Assembly: GCA_945865485.1 (NCBI GenBank)
Contig: CAMBEC010000005.1
Span: 95,236 to 159,235, forward strand
Source of the DNA: Rickettsia typhi
Lineage (GTDB): Bacteria > Pseudomonadota > Alphaproteobacteria > Rickettsiales > Rickettsiaceae
Direction: 5' to 3'
Length of the DNA stretch: 64,000 bases
Shown here: one piece after another, positions 1 through 8,689 of the stretch
How positions within the stretch are numbered: the stretch's first letter is position 1
Layout of the letters: each line of letters opens with the position of its first letter
The notes under the pieces: model-generated
Told to the model about the DNA's origin: nothing
The model's database searches: none
The model's input: only the letters and a program-made list of their open reading frames with translations
Made by a program: the position numbers and the translations under genes

Positions 1-885
1 AATTTCAACTCGAGCAAATTCTTTTTCATCTTTATTACTAATACTGTCTTTTACAATTGCATAATAATCATTATTCACGCGAAGTTTAGGCATTGACTCG
101 GAATTTGTTTCAAGCTTTGCAAGGCCTCTTTCGTCAAAAGTTAAGATTACGTCTGGAATCTTATAGCTGGTTTGTTCTATATAAAAACCGTTTGCAGGTT
201 TAGGGTTCAGCAACTTGATTTGTTTAATCATGTTGCCAATATTACCAATATTAACGTCACAAAGTTTGGATAATTTCTTGAGATTACCGCTGGCGATTAA
301 ATCAATGTTTTTTACCATAGTAAGTAGTGAATGATCAATATTGTCTTGATCTTTAAGTTGGATCAACAAACACTCACGTAAATCTCTGGCAAAAATTCCT
401 GGTGGATCAAAAGTTTGTAGTTCATGCAAAACGCTCAAGACCAATTTTTCTTCACATTTGAGAATTGTGGCTGCTTCTGGAACAGTGATTCCAAGATATC
501 CGCTACCATGCAGGGAATCGAGAAGAAAATACGCGATTAGTTTTTCTTTTGGATCATCGAAAGATAGGTTAATCTGCTCGGTTACATGCTCTTTCAAAGA
601 TTTTTCACTAGCAATATTCGATAAGAAATCCTGGCTTGAATAACTACTTCCTGAGCTACTATGATTAGATTGATATGGCTGAAGGCTTTTATCTTTATTT
701 TGATTCTTTTTATGCCCCTCTATGGTAATGTTCCCATCCTCTATAAAAGGATTTTTACCGAGTTCTTGGGCAGCAAATTCAGTCAGCTCTAAATTAGACA
801 TTTGTAAAATAGATATGCTCTGATGCATCGTGGTCGTCATCGTCAGAGTTTGTCTTTGTTGAAACGTCTGAATTTGTTTTGGCAT
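1..885 (-). CDS. rpoN: RNA polymerase sigma-54 factor, 3' part cut by window edge
   Basis: The reading frame is open from an ATG at 885-883 to the left edge of the window, giving the first 295 residues. It opens with the glutamine-rich region I of sigma-54 (QTFQQRQTL, then MHQSISILQMSNLEL), which contacts activator ATPases, followed by a low-complexity acidic linker and the core-binding region (DPPGIFARDLRECLLIQL, LNPKPANGFY). The DNA-binding part with the RpoN box lies outside the window. The protein directs core polymerase to -24/-12 promoters that need an AAA+ activator. No such activator is encoded here. Flagellar operons at 52-59 kb are possible clients, but I found no convincing -24/-12 site in front of them. 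The gene is divergent from the ABC-F gene. Identification is firm. Confidence 0.92.
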   Translation of the reverse strand, partial: MPKQIQTFQQRQTLTMTTTMHQSISILQMSNLELTEFAAQELGKNPFIEDGNITIEGHKKNQNKDKSLQPYQSNHSSSGSSYSSQDFLSNIASEKSLKEHVTEQINLSFDDPKEKLIAYFLLDSLHGSGYLGITVPEAATILKCEEKLVLSVLHELQTFDPPGIFARDLRECLLIQLKDQDNIDHSLLTMVKNIDLIASGNLKKLSKLCDVNIGNIGNMIKQIKLLNPKPANGFYIEQTSYKIPDVILTFDERGLAKLETNSESMPKLRVNNDYYAIVKDSISNKDEKEFARVEI

Positions 886-970
886 AAAGCAGTTTAAATA
901 AATATAGTTTTCAAGGAATTTTGGTTTATTATATCCCCTACAAAACAATTTTTATACCAAATAACCAAAG

Positions 971-2776
971 ATGGTACCAATTTTTTATATTAAAGAAGGC
1001 AACCTGAGTTTTGCTGATAAAAAAATCTTATCAGAGCTTGAACTTTATGTCTCAAGAGGTGATCGCATTTGCTTAGTCGGCCGAAATGGTTGTGGTAAAT
1101 CGAGCTTGATGAAAATTATTGATGGCGAGTATGAGCTTGATACGGGAGAGTTATTTCAAGATCCAGCGATTAAAATTGGTTATTTAAAGCAAGATATGAA
1201 ATTGCTACCAAAGGGCAAGATTTATGATTTTGTATTATCATCGTTTAAAGATGAACATGATAATAATAAATACCAAGCTGATATTATTTTAAAGCAACTT
1301 GAAATCGATGGTAATGCTGAGTTGGAAAATTGTTCTGGTGGGCAAATTAGAAGAGTTTGCCTAGCTAAAGCACTTATTAACAGTCCTGATATTTTACTAC
1401 TTGACGAGCCGACAAATCATCTTGATATTTTAGCAATCGAGTGGCTAGAAGGTTATATAAATAATTATAATGGAGCTGTTATTTGTATAAGCCATGATCG
1501 TACCTTTCAGGAGAACATAAGTAATAAAATCTGGTGGATAGACCGGGGCGTATTGCGTAAGTCTTCTAAAGGATTTAAGTACTATGACCAGTGGAGAGAA
1601 GAAATCATTGAAAGTGAAGAAGCAACTTTGCGAAAGATGAATAGAAAGCTTGAAGTAGAGAAGGGGTGGCTTAATGCTGGAGTTACCGGCAGAAGAAAGC
1701 GAAATCAAAAAAGATTGGCCAATTTACACCGTCTGAGAGAGTCATACAAATCTCATCAATCTCATTTGCAGAGCGCAAAGGCTAGACTCCATATAGAGCT
1801 TGCCGAAGAAATGCAAAAAACTAAATTTATTATTGAAGCTGAGAATATTTCTTATAATTTTCCTGGTAAAAAGCTGTTTGATAATTTTACTTTTAAGGTT
1901 AAAAAAGGTGAAAAAATAGGTGTAATTGGCCCAAACGGTATTGGTAAATCAACGTTTATTAAAATACTTATCAAGGATATAGAGCCAGAGCTTGGTAAAG
2001 TTAAGCATGGGACTAATCTTGAGATTACTTATTTTGATCAATATAGGTCAGAGCTCAATCCAACTCATAGTTTGAAACAGACCTTATGCCCAACTGGTGG
2101 AGACCAAATATTTCTTAAAGACCGAACTATGCACGTAGCTGGTTATTTAAAGCAATTTATGTTCGACCCTAAGATTCTTGAGGATAAGGTCTCTACACTT
2201 TCAGGTGGAGAAGCAAATAGACTGCTTTTGGCAAAGGCTTTGATAAGTCCAGGAAATTTTTTGATACTTGATGAGCCGACAAATGATTTGGATATGGATT
2301 CTCTTGAAATGTTGCTTGAAATTTTGGCGGATTATACTGGAACACTAATTATAGTTAGTCATGATAGGGATTTTCTTGAGCGTTTAGTTACGAGGACATT
2401 AGTCTTTACCGGTGAAGAAATTGTTGATCTTTATGGTGGTTATACTGATTATTTAACTTATCATAAAAAAGACGTAAAGGTAGAAAAACACGTCAAGAAA
2501 AAAATTATTGAAAATATTCCAGAAACGGCGCCAAAACAGCAAAAACTAAGCTATAAATATGTGAGATTACTTGAGTCCTTGCCACTCGAGATTGACCAAT
2601 TGGAAAAAAAAATAACCGAGCTTGAGTCTGAATTATTTGAGCATGACTTATATATGTTAAATAATGACAAATTCAACAAGCTTACAGATAACTTGTTAAA
2701 AGCAAAAGAAGAGTTAGATCAGAAGATTATAGAGTGGCTTGAGGTTGAAGCTATAAAAGATAACTTAGAAAAATAG
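971..2776 (+). CDS. uup: ABC-F family ATPase, Uup type
   Basis: A soluble tandem ABC ATPase of 601 residues. The first domain has Walker A GRNGCGKSS (about 37-45), signature CSGGQ and Walker B ILLLDEPTNHLD. The second has GPNGIGKST, signature LSGGE and LILDEPTNDLD. There are no membrane segments. The linker between domains is basic and helical, and the last 90 residues form a charged coiled coil, as in the DNA- and ribosome-binding tail of Uup. ABC-F proteins act on the ribosome or, for Uup, also on branched DNA; they do not transport. The length is close to E. coli Uup. It is transcribed away from rpoN and stands alone. Uup is preferred over EttA because of the C-terminal coiled coil. Confidence 0.9.
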   Translation: MVPIFYIKEGNLSFADKKILSELELYVSRGDRICLVGRNGCGKSSLMKIIDGEYELDTGELFQDPAIKIGYLKQDMKLLPKGKIYDFVLSSFKDEHDNNKYQADIILKQLEIDGNAELENCSGGQIRRVCLAKALINSPDILLLDEPTNHLDILAIEWLEGYINNYNGAVICISHDRTFQENISNKIWWIDRGVLRKSSKGFKYYDQWREEIIESEEATLRKMNRKLEVEKGWLNAGVTGRRKRNQKRLANLHRLRESYKSHQSHLQSAKARLHIELAEEMQKTKFIIEAENISYNFPGKKLFDNFTFKVKKGEKIGVIGPNGIGKSTFIKILIKDIEPELGKVKHGTNLEITYFDQYRSELNPTHSLKQTLCPTGGDQIFLKDRTMHVAGYLKQFMFDPKILEDKVSTLSGGEANRLLLAKALISPGNFLILDEPTNDLDMDSLEMLLEILADYTGTLIIVSHDRDFLERLVTRTLVFTGEEIVDLYGGYTDYLTYHKKDVKVEKHVKKKIIENIPETAPKQQKLSYKYVRLLESLPLEIDQLEKKITELESELFEHDLYMLNNDKFNKLTDNLLKAKEELDQKIIEWLEVEAIKDNLEK

Positions 2777-2908
2777 GTTTGTTTATTATAGCAAAGCCAC
2801 GCTAATTTAGGTATGTTAATTCCAAAGCGATGCTGAGCAGAGTATATAAATAAGTGAGCCTAGCGGAGCGTCTTGCAATATTGAGGCAAATTAAACTGGA
2901 TAAGCTAT

Positions 2909-3559
2909 ATGTCTACTTCGATGAAGCTATACGTAATATTGTGTAGCATTTTTTGTACTGTGATTGTAACTGGAAATCTGATATTTCAAAAATTTATCAT
3001 TCTCGATTTATTTGCTCAAAGTTTTGAAATTTCTGTTGGTGTATTTTTATACCCGCTTACGTTTTTAATATCAGATCTGGTAACAGAATTTTATGGTAAG
3101 AAAAATGCTGAGCTGATGATAAAGACTGGGGTGATTTGTAGCCTTGTTGTGCTTTGCCTAATTACAGTCGCTGACCTATTACCTGCAACAGATTGGTCAA
3201 TAGTAGACGATGGTACTTTTCATCAAGTATTTAATGCATATGGGGTAGCGTCCTTTGCTTCAATTATTGCTAACTATATCGGACAACTTATTGATATACA
3301 TATTTTTTCACACGTAAAAACTTTGACTAATGGTAAGCATTTGTGGATAAGGAATAATGTCAGTACCATAGTTGGCCAATTTGTCGATACCATAACAGTT
3401 GTTTCCATTTTATCGATTTTTTCAATTATTCCAGTAGGGCAGTTTTTTATAGTTATATACGGCAGTTTAGCGTTTAAAATATTGGCTGCTTTGCTAGATA
3501 CACCGTTTTGTTATCTGGGTCATTATTTTATGCGCAAAATAGAATTTAATTCCGTCTAA
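2909..3559 (+). CDS. Queuosine precursor transporter, YhhQ/VUT family
   Basis: A 216-residue integral membrane protein with about six hydrophobic segments. It carries the features of the YhhQ/DUF165 family: a polar FLISDLVTEFYGKKNA stretch after the second helix, and a later ANYIGQLIDIHIF...WIRNNVSTIVGQFVDT block. Family members import queuine precursors (preQ0/preQ1) so that tRNA can be modified, which fits an organism that salvages metabolites from a host. No queuosine biosynthesis gene is nearby. The 130-bp gap in front of it contains degenerate palindromic sequence similar to the intergenic repeats elsewhere in the window. Family assignment is good; substrate is inferred from the family. 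Confidence 0.82.
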   Translation: MSTSMKLYVILCSIFCTVIVTGNLIFQKFIILDLFAQSFEISVGVFLYPLTFLISDLVTEFYGKKNAELMIKTGVICSLVVLCLITVADLLPATDWSIVDDGTFHQVFNAYGVASFASIIANYIGQLIDIHIFSHVKTLTNGKHLWIRNNVSTIVGQFVDTITVVSILSIFSIIPVGQFFIVIYGSLAFKILAALLDTPFCYLGHYFMRKIEFNSV

Positions 3560-3623
3560 TCAAGCTAATTCGAGATAAAAATTACCACGAATCATCCTGA
3601 GTCAAGAGCGCAGTGTTTCAAAA

Positions 3624-4916
3624 TTATGTCAAAAGATCAGAATCTATATCACTAAAATATGTACCAAGCATATCTACCAAATCTAGAGTTAATCCTATAG
3701 GCTTATGTACAAGTAGTTTTATAAGCAGAGCTTTTTCAATTACTTGTGAATTGTGGTCTGTAAATACATCTTTCGTGGCTTGAGTATATTCGCGTAAAAT
3801 ATTATTTTTTATATATACAGTATGTAGGGCGGTTGAAGTTAAAAGAGCCTTGGCTGTTTCGGGAGCATATGAACCTAAAGCATTCCACCACATATTCACA
3901 GTATGTATGGTATTTGATGTAGCAAGAGCAGCAGCAGTTGCGGGGCCGTATTCACTTAAACTATTATTACTCATATCAAGAATACGTATTGTAAGGGACT
4001 TAGCAAGAGCAGTTGCTGTTGCTGGGCCGTGTTCTGCTACAGAATTTAAGGCTATATTCACAGTATGTATGGTATTTGATGTAGCAAGAGCATCGGCTGT
4101 TGCCGGGCTGTATTTAACTAAAGCATTCCAAGCTATATTCACAGTATGCATGGTATTTGATGTAGCAAGAGCAGCGGCTGTTGCTGGTCCATGTTCACCT
4201 AAATTATTAGCACGAAAGTTCACAGTATGTATGGTATTTGATGTAGCAAGAGCAGCAGCTGTTGCTGGGCCATGTTCCCTTAAATTATTATTACTTATAT
4301 CAACAGTATGTATGGTAAGCGATGCAGCAAGAGCAGCAGCAGTTGCTGGTCCATATTCTTTTAAATCATTATTACTCATATCAACAGTATCTATGGTAAG
4401 CGATGACGCAAGAGAAGTAGCTGTTTCTGATCCGTGTTCACCTAAACTATTAGCACTCATATTAACAGTACGTATTGTAAGTGACTTAGCAAGAGCAGCA
4501 GCTGTTTCTGGGCCATGTTTACCTATATCATTATCACTCATATCAACAGTACGTATTGTAAGTGACTTAGCAAGAGCAGCAGCTGTTGCTGGGCCATGTT
4601 CACCTAAATCATTATCACTCATATCCACAGTAAGTATGGTTTTTGATATAGCAAGAGCAGCAGCTGTTGCTGGGCCATGTTCACCCAAATCATTATCACT
4701 CATATCCACAGTATTTAATAAAGGTGATATTGCAGCAATTTGTGCCACTAGTAACATGGCTTCTGGGGATAGTTTTATATTTTTAACTGTTAGCTCGGTC
4801 TCAGTTTGTAGGGCTTTATAAAACAGACTGCCAGTCACACGTGGGTCAGTCATATTTAAAGCACTACTTGTAGCTAAAGTATTCAGTTCAGTGATTAAAG
4901 CTTCTGATAAGTTCAT
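3624..4916 (-). CDS. Leucine-rich repeat protein with 12 tandem 27-residue repeats
   Basis: A 430-residue protein made mostly of near-identical 27-residue repeats (residues 69-392) with the pattern TVDMSDNDLGEHGPATAAAL. This is the ribonuclease-inhibitor/NLRC class of leucine-rich repeat, here with unusual Met, Asp and Ala richness. The N-terminal 68 residues form a helical cap; residues 393-430 follow the repeats. There is no signal peptide or membrane segment. Repeats of this class bind proteins and, in intracellular bacteria, are often secreted effectors; that role is inferred. The DNA repeats are nearly identical over 81 bp, pointing to recent expansion. The opposite strand is also open over 323 codons, but that is an artefact of the repeat's codon pattern. 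Confidence 0.85.
   Translation of the reverse strand: MNLSEALITELNTLATSSALNMTDPRVTGSLFYKALQTETELTVKNIKLSPEAMLLVAQIAAISPLLNTVDMSDNDLGEHGPATAAALAISKTILTVDMSDNDLGEHGPATAAALAKSLTIRTVDMSDNDIGKHGPETAAALAKSLTIRTVNMSANSLGEHGSETATSLASSLTIDTVDMSNNDLKEYGPATAAALAASLTIHTVDISNNNLREHGPATAAALATSNTIHTVNFRANNLGEHGPATAAALATSNTMHTVNIAWNALVKYSPATADALATSNTIHTVNIALNSVAEHGPATATALAKSLTIRILDMSNNSLSEYGPATAAALATSNTIHTVNMWWNALGSYAPETAKALLTSTALHTVYIKNNILREYTQATKDVFTDHNSQVIEKALLIKLLVHKPIGLTLDLVDMLGTYFSDIDSDLLT
3741..4712 (-). repeat. Twelve tandem 81-bp coding repeats
   Basis: The central part of the leucine-rich repeat gene is built from 81-bp units (for example starts at 4531 and 4612) that encode 27 residues each. Central units differ at only a few positions, while units at the C-terminal end have diverged most. 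Such arrays change copy number easily by recombination or slippage. Confidence 0.85.
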
Positions 4917-5010
4917 AATAAGTAACTCGTTTATATAATTTGTAATATATACAGTCTTCTCATTATGCTAATTAGCAAAGAGCTCTTTATTGAAATGTGG
5001 TGGTGTGAAT

Positions 5011-5829
5011 CTACCTTCCTAGTACATAAACAAACGTAAATAGGAAGAGCCAGACAACGTCAACAAAGTGCCAATACCAAGCGGCAAATTCAAAACCAAG
5101 ATGGCCTTGTCCTCTTACGAAGTGTCCTTTTTTAGCTCTAAAGTAACACACAGCAAGGAAGACTGTTCCTAGCATAACGTGCAAGCCATGAAAGCCTGTT
5201 GCTAGATAAAAATTTGCCGCATAAACACCATCGGTTAGCTTAAAGGCAGCATGGTGGTATTCATAAGCCTGAAGAATTGTAAAACTAATTCCTAGCAGAA
5301 CTGTTATCCCAAGAGCATTAACAGAGTTTTTTTGATCGTTATGAAGTACTGCATGATGAGCCCAAGTAACAGTGGTTCCAGACAATAATAATATTAAAGT
5401 ATTTATAAAAGGGATATCCCAAGGATCAAAAGTTTTAATTCCTTCTGGTGGCCAAGTGCCTTGGGCTACTACCCATGGGCCTTCTAGTATACCAACTGGA
5501 AATAAGCTTACAGAAAAGAACGAAAAGAAAAATGCGAAAAAGAACATTATCTCTGATAAAATAAATAAGGACATACCTATCCGTAACCCGGTTCTAACTG
5601 GCTCTGTATGATGCTTACCTGATCTACCTTCTTTAATCACATCAGACCACCAATTCCAGGAGCAATAAGCTACTGAAATAGTTCCAAATCCTAAAACAAA
5701 TTTGCCAATCGCGTAGTCGTGCATAAACATTACCATACCTAGTGTAAGTGCTAGTAATGAAAATGCGGTTGCTATTGGCCAATGACTGAGCGCAACTAGG
5801 TGAAAAGGATGTTCTTGATTTGATGCCAT
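5011..5829 (-). CDS. ctaE: Cytochrome c oxidase subunit III
   Basis: A 272-residue protein with seven predicted membrane helices and typical subunit III motifs: HPFHLVALSHWPI at the N-terminus, the WWSDVIKEG loop, EIMFFFAFFFSFF, and GFHGLHVMLGT with FEFAAWYWHFVDVVWLFLF at the end. It is the third core subunit of the aa3-type terminal oxidase in the inner membrane and stabilises subunit I and proton uptake. It follows ctaG on the same strand after a 180-bp gap, the order ctaG-ctaE common in Alphaproteobacteria. Subunits I and II are not in the window. The start is set by the conserved N-terminus. Identification is firm. Confidence 0.96.
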   Translation of the reverse strand: MASNQEHPFHLVALSHWPIATAFSLLALTLGMVMFMHDYAIGKFVLGFGTISVAYCSWNWWSDVIKEGRSGKHHTEPVRTGLRIGMSLFILSEIMFFFAFFFSFFSVSLFPVGILEGPWVVAQGTWPPEGIKTFDPWDIPFINTLILLLSGTTVTWAHHAVLHNDQKNSVNALGITVLLGISFTILQAYEYHHAAFKLTDGVYAANFYLATGFHGLHVMLGTVFLAVCYFRAKKGHFVRGQGHLGFEFAAWYWHFVDVVWLFLFTFVYVLGR

Positions 5830-6010
5830 TATCTTTAGTGTTCTTACATTATTTTACATAATTATAAGCAATAATTAGCGTTATTGTCTATTATTTATTC
5901 ACTTTTAGGCAATTAACTCAGGTTTGGTGTAACATTACATTTTCTGTGACCTTTTGCCCGAAATTTGATTCGGTGTATTAGAGAGTAACTAATTTTAATC
6001 GTTATATTCC

Positions 6011-6547
6011 TTACTCTGCATCTCTTACTTTGTAAAAACTATAGGATAGGGTGATGGTATCTACATCATCCATTTCTGGGTCTTTATCAAGGTCTGAATC
6101 GATAAAGAAAGAAACAGGCATAAGCACTTTTTGGCCACTTTTAAGTAGTTGTTCTTCAAAGCAAAAACAATGTATTTTTACAAAATACTTACCGGCTTTC
6201 ATTGGAGTTACGTTGTATACTGAGGTGCCGATAATATCTTTATCACTGACATTTTCGGACTCGTAAAATATTAGTGCAGTTTCGCCGGTAATAACGTCAG
6301 TCCTTCTTTGTTTGGGAATAAATTTCCAGGGTAAGTCCTTGTCAACATTGGCGTCAAATTCAATGTTAATTTTGCGATGGCCTTTATTAATTTTTGAAAA
6401 AGCTTTGTCTCGTGTAGTGGTTCCACCAAAGCCAGTTGCTTTGCAAAAAAGGTTGTAAATTGGCACCGAAGCAAAGCTTAAGAGAAGCATGCTTAAAAAT
6501 AGAGCGATGATCGAGAATGCTATGTTTTTATTTGATTTTTTGCTCAT
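6011..6547 (-). CDS. ctaG: Cytochrome c oxidase assembly protein CtaG/Cox11
   Basis: A 178-residue protein with one N-terminal membrane anchor (about 10-30) and a periplasmic beta domain. The copper-binding signature is present as HCFCFEEQ (the CFCF motif), and the [17 protein letters not shown] and [17 protein letters not shown] stretches are family hallmarks. It delivers copper to the CuB site of oxidase subunit I. An earlier cysteine in [12 protein letters not shown] corresponds to the third conserved Cys of the family. It sits upstream of ctaE on the same strand, so assembly factor and subunit are probably expressed together. Length is normal. Confidence 0.95.
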   Translation of the reverse strand: MSKKSNKNIAFSIIALFLSMLLLSFASVPIYNLFCKATGFGGTTTRDKAFSKINKGHRKINIEFDANVDKDLPWKFIPKQRRTDVITGETALIFYESENVSDKDIIGTSVYNVTPMKAGKYFVKIHCFCFEEQLLKSGQKVLMPVSFFIDSDLDKDPEMDDVDTITLSYSFYKVRDAE

Positions 6548-6617
6548 ATAGTTTTTTAACTTGGCATTTAGTTAATCTGAGTTTGATATAAGAAATGAAT
6601 ATTTTGGCAAAATTAGA

Positions 6618-6692
6618 ATGAAAGTCTGTCATTTTGAATTTGATTCTGGACTCTCCTTACGTTGCCTGGTATCAGGAGCTCAAGCTCCGGTT
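6618..6692. repeat. Degenerate palindromic intergenic repeat
   Basis: Between ctaG and lptB lies a stretch starting CTGTCATTTTGAATTTGATT and containing the small hairpin GGAGCTCAAGCTCC (6675-6688). It resembles one half of the GTCATCCTGAAT-type palindromes at 20, 32 and 42 kb and slightly overlaps the end of lptB. It could also help end lptB transcription. Confidence 0.4.
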
Positions 6693-7428
6693 AGTTGTAT
6701 TCCCGTTCTAAGAAAGTTTGACCAAGATATACTTCACGTACTTCTGAACTACCAACTATTTCAGATGGTTTACCCTCCATCAATACTTTTCCATCATAAA
6801 TAATATAAGCTCGATCAACAATGTCTAGAGTATCACGAACATTGTGATCCGTAATAAGGATACCAATATTACGATTTTTTAAATGCGAAACAAGTAATTT
6901 TATATCCTTGACTGCAATAGGATCAATACCAGCTAAAGGCTCATCTAAAAGAATGAATTTTGGATTAGCTGCAAGTGTTCTTGCTATTTCGAGTCTGCGC
7001 CTTTCGCCACCAGATAAAGTACTAGATGATTTATTTTTTAAGTGACTAATTGAGAATTCATCCATTAATTCTTCACACTTCGATTCTATTTCTTGTTTAT
7101 TGTTTAAAGTTATTTCAAGTATAGCTATTATATTATCTTTTACTGATAACCCTCTGAAAATCGAGGATTCTTGAGGTAGATAGCCTAAACCAAGTCTTGA
7201 CCTTGAATACATGGGTAAGTTAGTAATATCTTGGTTGTTTAAAGATAACTCTCCTAAGTCCGCTTTAACCAAACCTATTATGATGCTGAATAACGTAGTT
7301 TTGCCGGCGCCATTTGGACCAAAAAGCCCAACCACTTCCCCTTGATAAAGGGAGCAATTAATATCCCGTAAGACTGGTTTTCTATCATAAGATTTTGATA
7401 GATTTTTTACTACAAGCTTATTTTGCAT
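6691..7428 (-). CDS. lptB: LPS export ABC transporter ATP-binding protein
   Basis: A 245-residue ATPase with Walker A GPNGAGKTT, Q-loop YLPQESSIFRGLSV, signature LSGGERRR, Walker B FILLDEPLAGIDP and switch histidine in LITDHNVRDTL. It powers the LptB2FG complex that extracts lipopolysaccharide from the inner membrane. It overlaps the end of lptA by 11 bp, so lptC-lptA-lptB form one translationally coupled operon on the minus strand. Its partners LptF and LptG are not in the window. Its presence with kdsD argues that the cell makes a lipopolysaccharide-like outer membrane, unlike Ehrlichia or Anaplasma. Confidence 0.95.
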   Translation of the reverse strand: MQNKLVVKNLSKSYDRKPVLRDINCSLYQGEVVGLFGPNGAGKTTLFSIIIGLVKADLGELSLNNQDITNLPMYSRSRLGLGYLPQESSIFRGLSVKDNIIAILEITLNNKQEIESKCEELMDEFSISHLKNKSSSTLSGGERRRLEIARTLAANPKFILLDEPLAGIDPIAVKDIKLLVSHLKNRNIGILITDHNVRDTLDIVDRAYIIYDGKVLMEGKPSEIVGSSEVREVYLGQTFLEREYN

Positions 7429-7855
7429 TGGATTTTGATTCTATAGATTTCAGTTTAGCAGAATATACCATTTTATCAGTTACTAGTACATTATCATCTT
7501 TTTGCATCTGAACATTTCCAATTAAAGTTAGTTTTTTTGCTAAATTATCGAATTCGCCGCTATTAGCAACAACAACATCAATAGCACCATTTTTATAATT
7601 TTTAATAGCTTTGATTTTTGTTGGAAAGATAATTTTTACTATTTCACGTTTTGGTCCTAGGTCAGAATAGTAAATAATTAGCTTGTTTGTAGACACTGCT
7701 TGATCTTCAAAAAAAACTCTTACATTACCTTCAAAAGTAGCAGATAAGTCTTTTTTATTAAGCGTAAGATTATCTGAAGTGATTTGGATTTTATCATTTG
7801 CTTTTAAAGCAAGACTTACAAAAATTAGCAATAGAAAAATTAGGAATTTTGTCAT
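7418..7855 (-). CDS. lptA: LPS transport periplasmic protein LptA
   Basis: A 145-residue protein with an N-terminal signal peptide (KFLIFLLLIFVSLALKA) and an OstA-type beta-jellyroll domain (ITSDNLTLNKKDLSATFEGNV, then VANSGEFDNLAKKLTLIGNV). LptA forms the periplasmic bridge that carries lipopolysaccharide from LptC to LptD. It lies between lptC (2-bp gap) and lptB (11-bp overlap). Length is slightly short but normal for the family. Context and fold signature agree. Confidence 0.88.
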   Translation of the reverse strand: MTKFLIFLLLIFVSLALKANDKIQITSDNLTLNKKDLSATFEGNVRVFFEDQAVSTNKLIIYYSDLGPKREIVKIIFPTKIKAIKNYKNGAIDVVVANSGEFDNLAKKLTLIGNVQMQKDDNVLVTDKMVYSAKLKSIESKSNAK

Positions 7856-7857
7856 TT

Positions 7858-8457
7858 CTAAAAATCATCTATGTCAAACACTGACTCTACGTTACCTTTG
7901 AATTTAATTGAATCAGAATAACCTTCTGATTCAAGTTTGTCAGCTTTAATATATGAATTGGAGAAGTCTACTATTACCGGAGTGTCGCTATTAATATTTT
8001 GTGTATTGATATTGAAATTTAATTGGCTTGACTTCAATTGTGCGCCATTGAAAATTATTAGTACATCGTCGGTAAGGACAACTTGCTTTGTTATTTCATC
8101 AAGGGCGGCATTTTTTGATTTTATAGTAATATCACCGTCGCTTGTAAGGTACTTACCTGATACAGTTTGAAGAATGTAGTTGTTGTTTTTATCTCTCATC
8201 ATTGTATTAGCAAGTATTTTGTATGGTGTCAAATTGTTACTAAAGCCCTCAAAAACCGGACTCTGTATACTTAATGAGTAATCTTTTGTAAGATACGGTT
8301 TTTTGTCATCAATCTCTTGCTGAGAGTCTGATGTATTTGAAGAATTTGGAGAATACATAATGGTAACAAGAATTACTAGGAGCAAAAATATTCCAGAGCT
8401 AAGAAATGCGTATTTAATAAATTTAATTTTATTTTGATGTCGTTTTAATTGATCCAT
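7858..8457 (-). CDS. lptC: LPS export protein LptC
   Basis: A 199-residue protein with a single N-terminal membrane helix (about 13-34, FLSSGIFLLLVILVTIMY) and a periplasmic LptC-type beta domain (SPVFEGFSNNLTPYKILA, TIKSKNAALDEITKQVVLTDDV). It receives lipopolysaccharide from LptB2FG and passes it to LptA. It is the first gene of the lptC-lptA-lptB run. Upstream is a 230-bp repeat-containing gap separating it from kdsD. Sequence conservation in this family is low, so context carries much of the call. Confidence 0.85.
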   Translation of the reverse strand: MDQLKRHQNKIKFIKYAFLSSGIFLLLVILVTIMYSPNSSNTSDSQQEIDDKKPYLTKDYSLSIQSPVFEGFSNNLTPYKILANTMMRDKNNNYILQTVSGKYLTSDGDITIKSKNAALDEITKQVVLTDDVLIIFNGAQLKSSQLNFNINTQNINSDTPVIVDFSNSYIKADKLESEGYSDSIKFKGNVESVFDIDDF

Positions 8458-8499
8458 ATAATTGCATTTTGTAATTTGAACTAGTAACTAGTGTGTAGT

Positions 8500-8689
8500 G
8501 GATGGTGTATCAGTTCCAAATAACCATAAGGACTACATTCCGTTATGCCGCACCTGATATTCAGCATCTTCTTTTTTACAGATCATCATGTCGAACTCGT
8601 TGGGATTTGTATGCTTTGCGGCCTAACCTCATTTTGTTGCATGAGATCCTGATATCTGCGTTCAAGATGACCAGAATTTTATTAGAGTA
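8500..8689. repeat. Degenerate palindromic intergenic repeat
   Basis: The gap between kdsD and lptC contains a diverged copy of the palindromic family, readable as ATTCAGCATCTTCTTTTTTA, then CATGAGATCCTGATATCTGC and TTCAAGATGACC. The same order of blocks occurs at 20.1, 32.6 and 42.7 kb. It lies inside what may be a continuous minus-strand transcript. No gene is visible here. Confidence 0.5.

Noticed and set aside
3850..4821. Long open frame of 323 codons on the plus strand
   Set aside because: It is the complement of the leucine-rich repeat array. Repeating 81-bp units without stops on one strand stay open on the other, and the product is a low-complexity Ala/Val/Ser repeat with no start signal.
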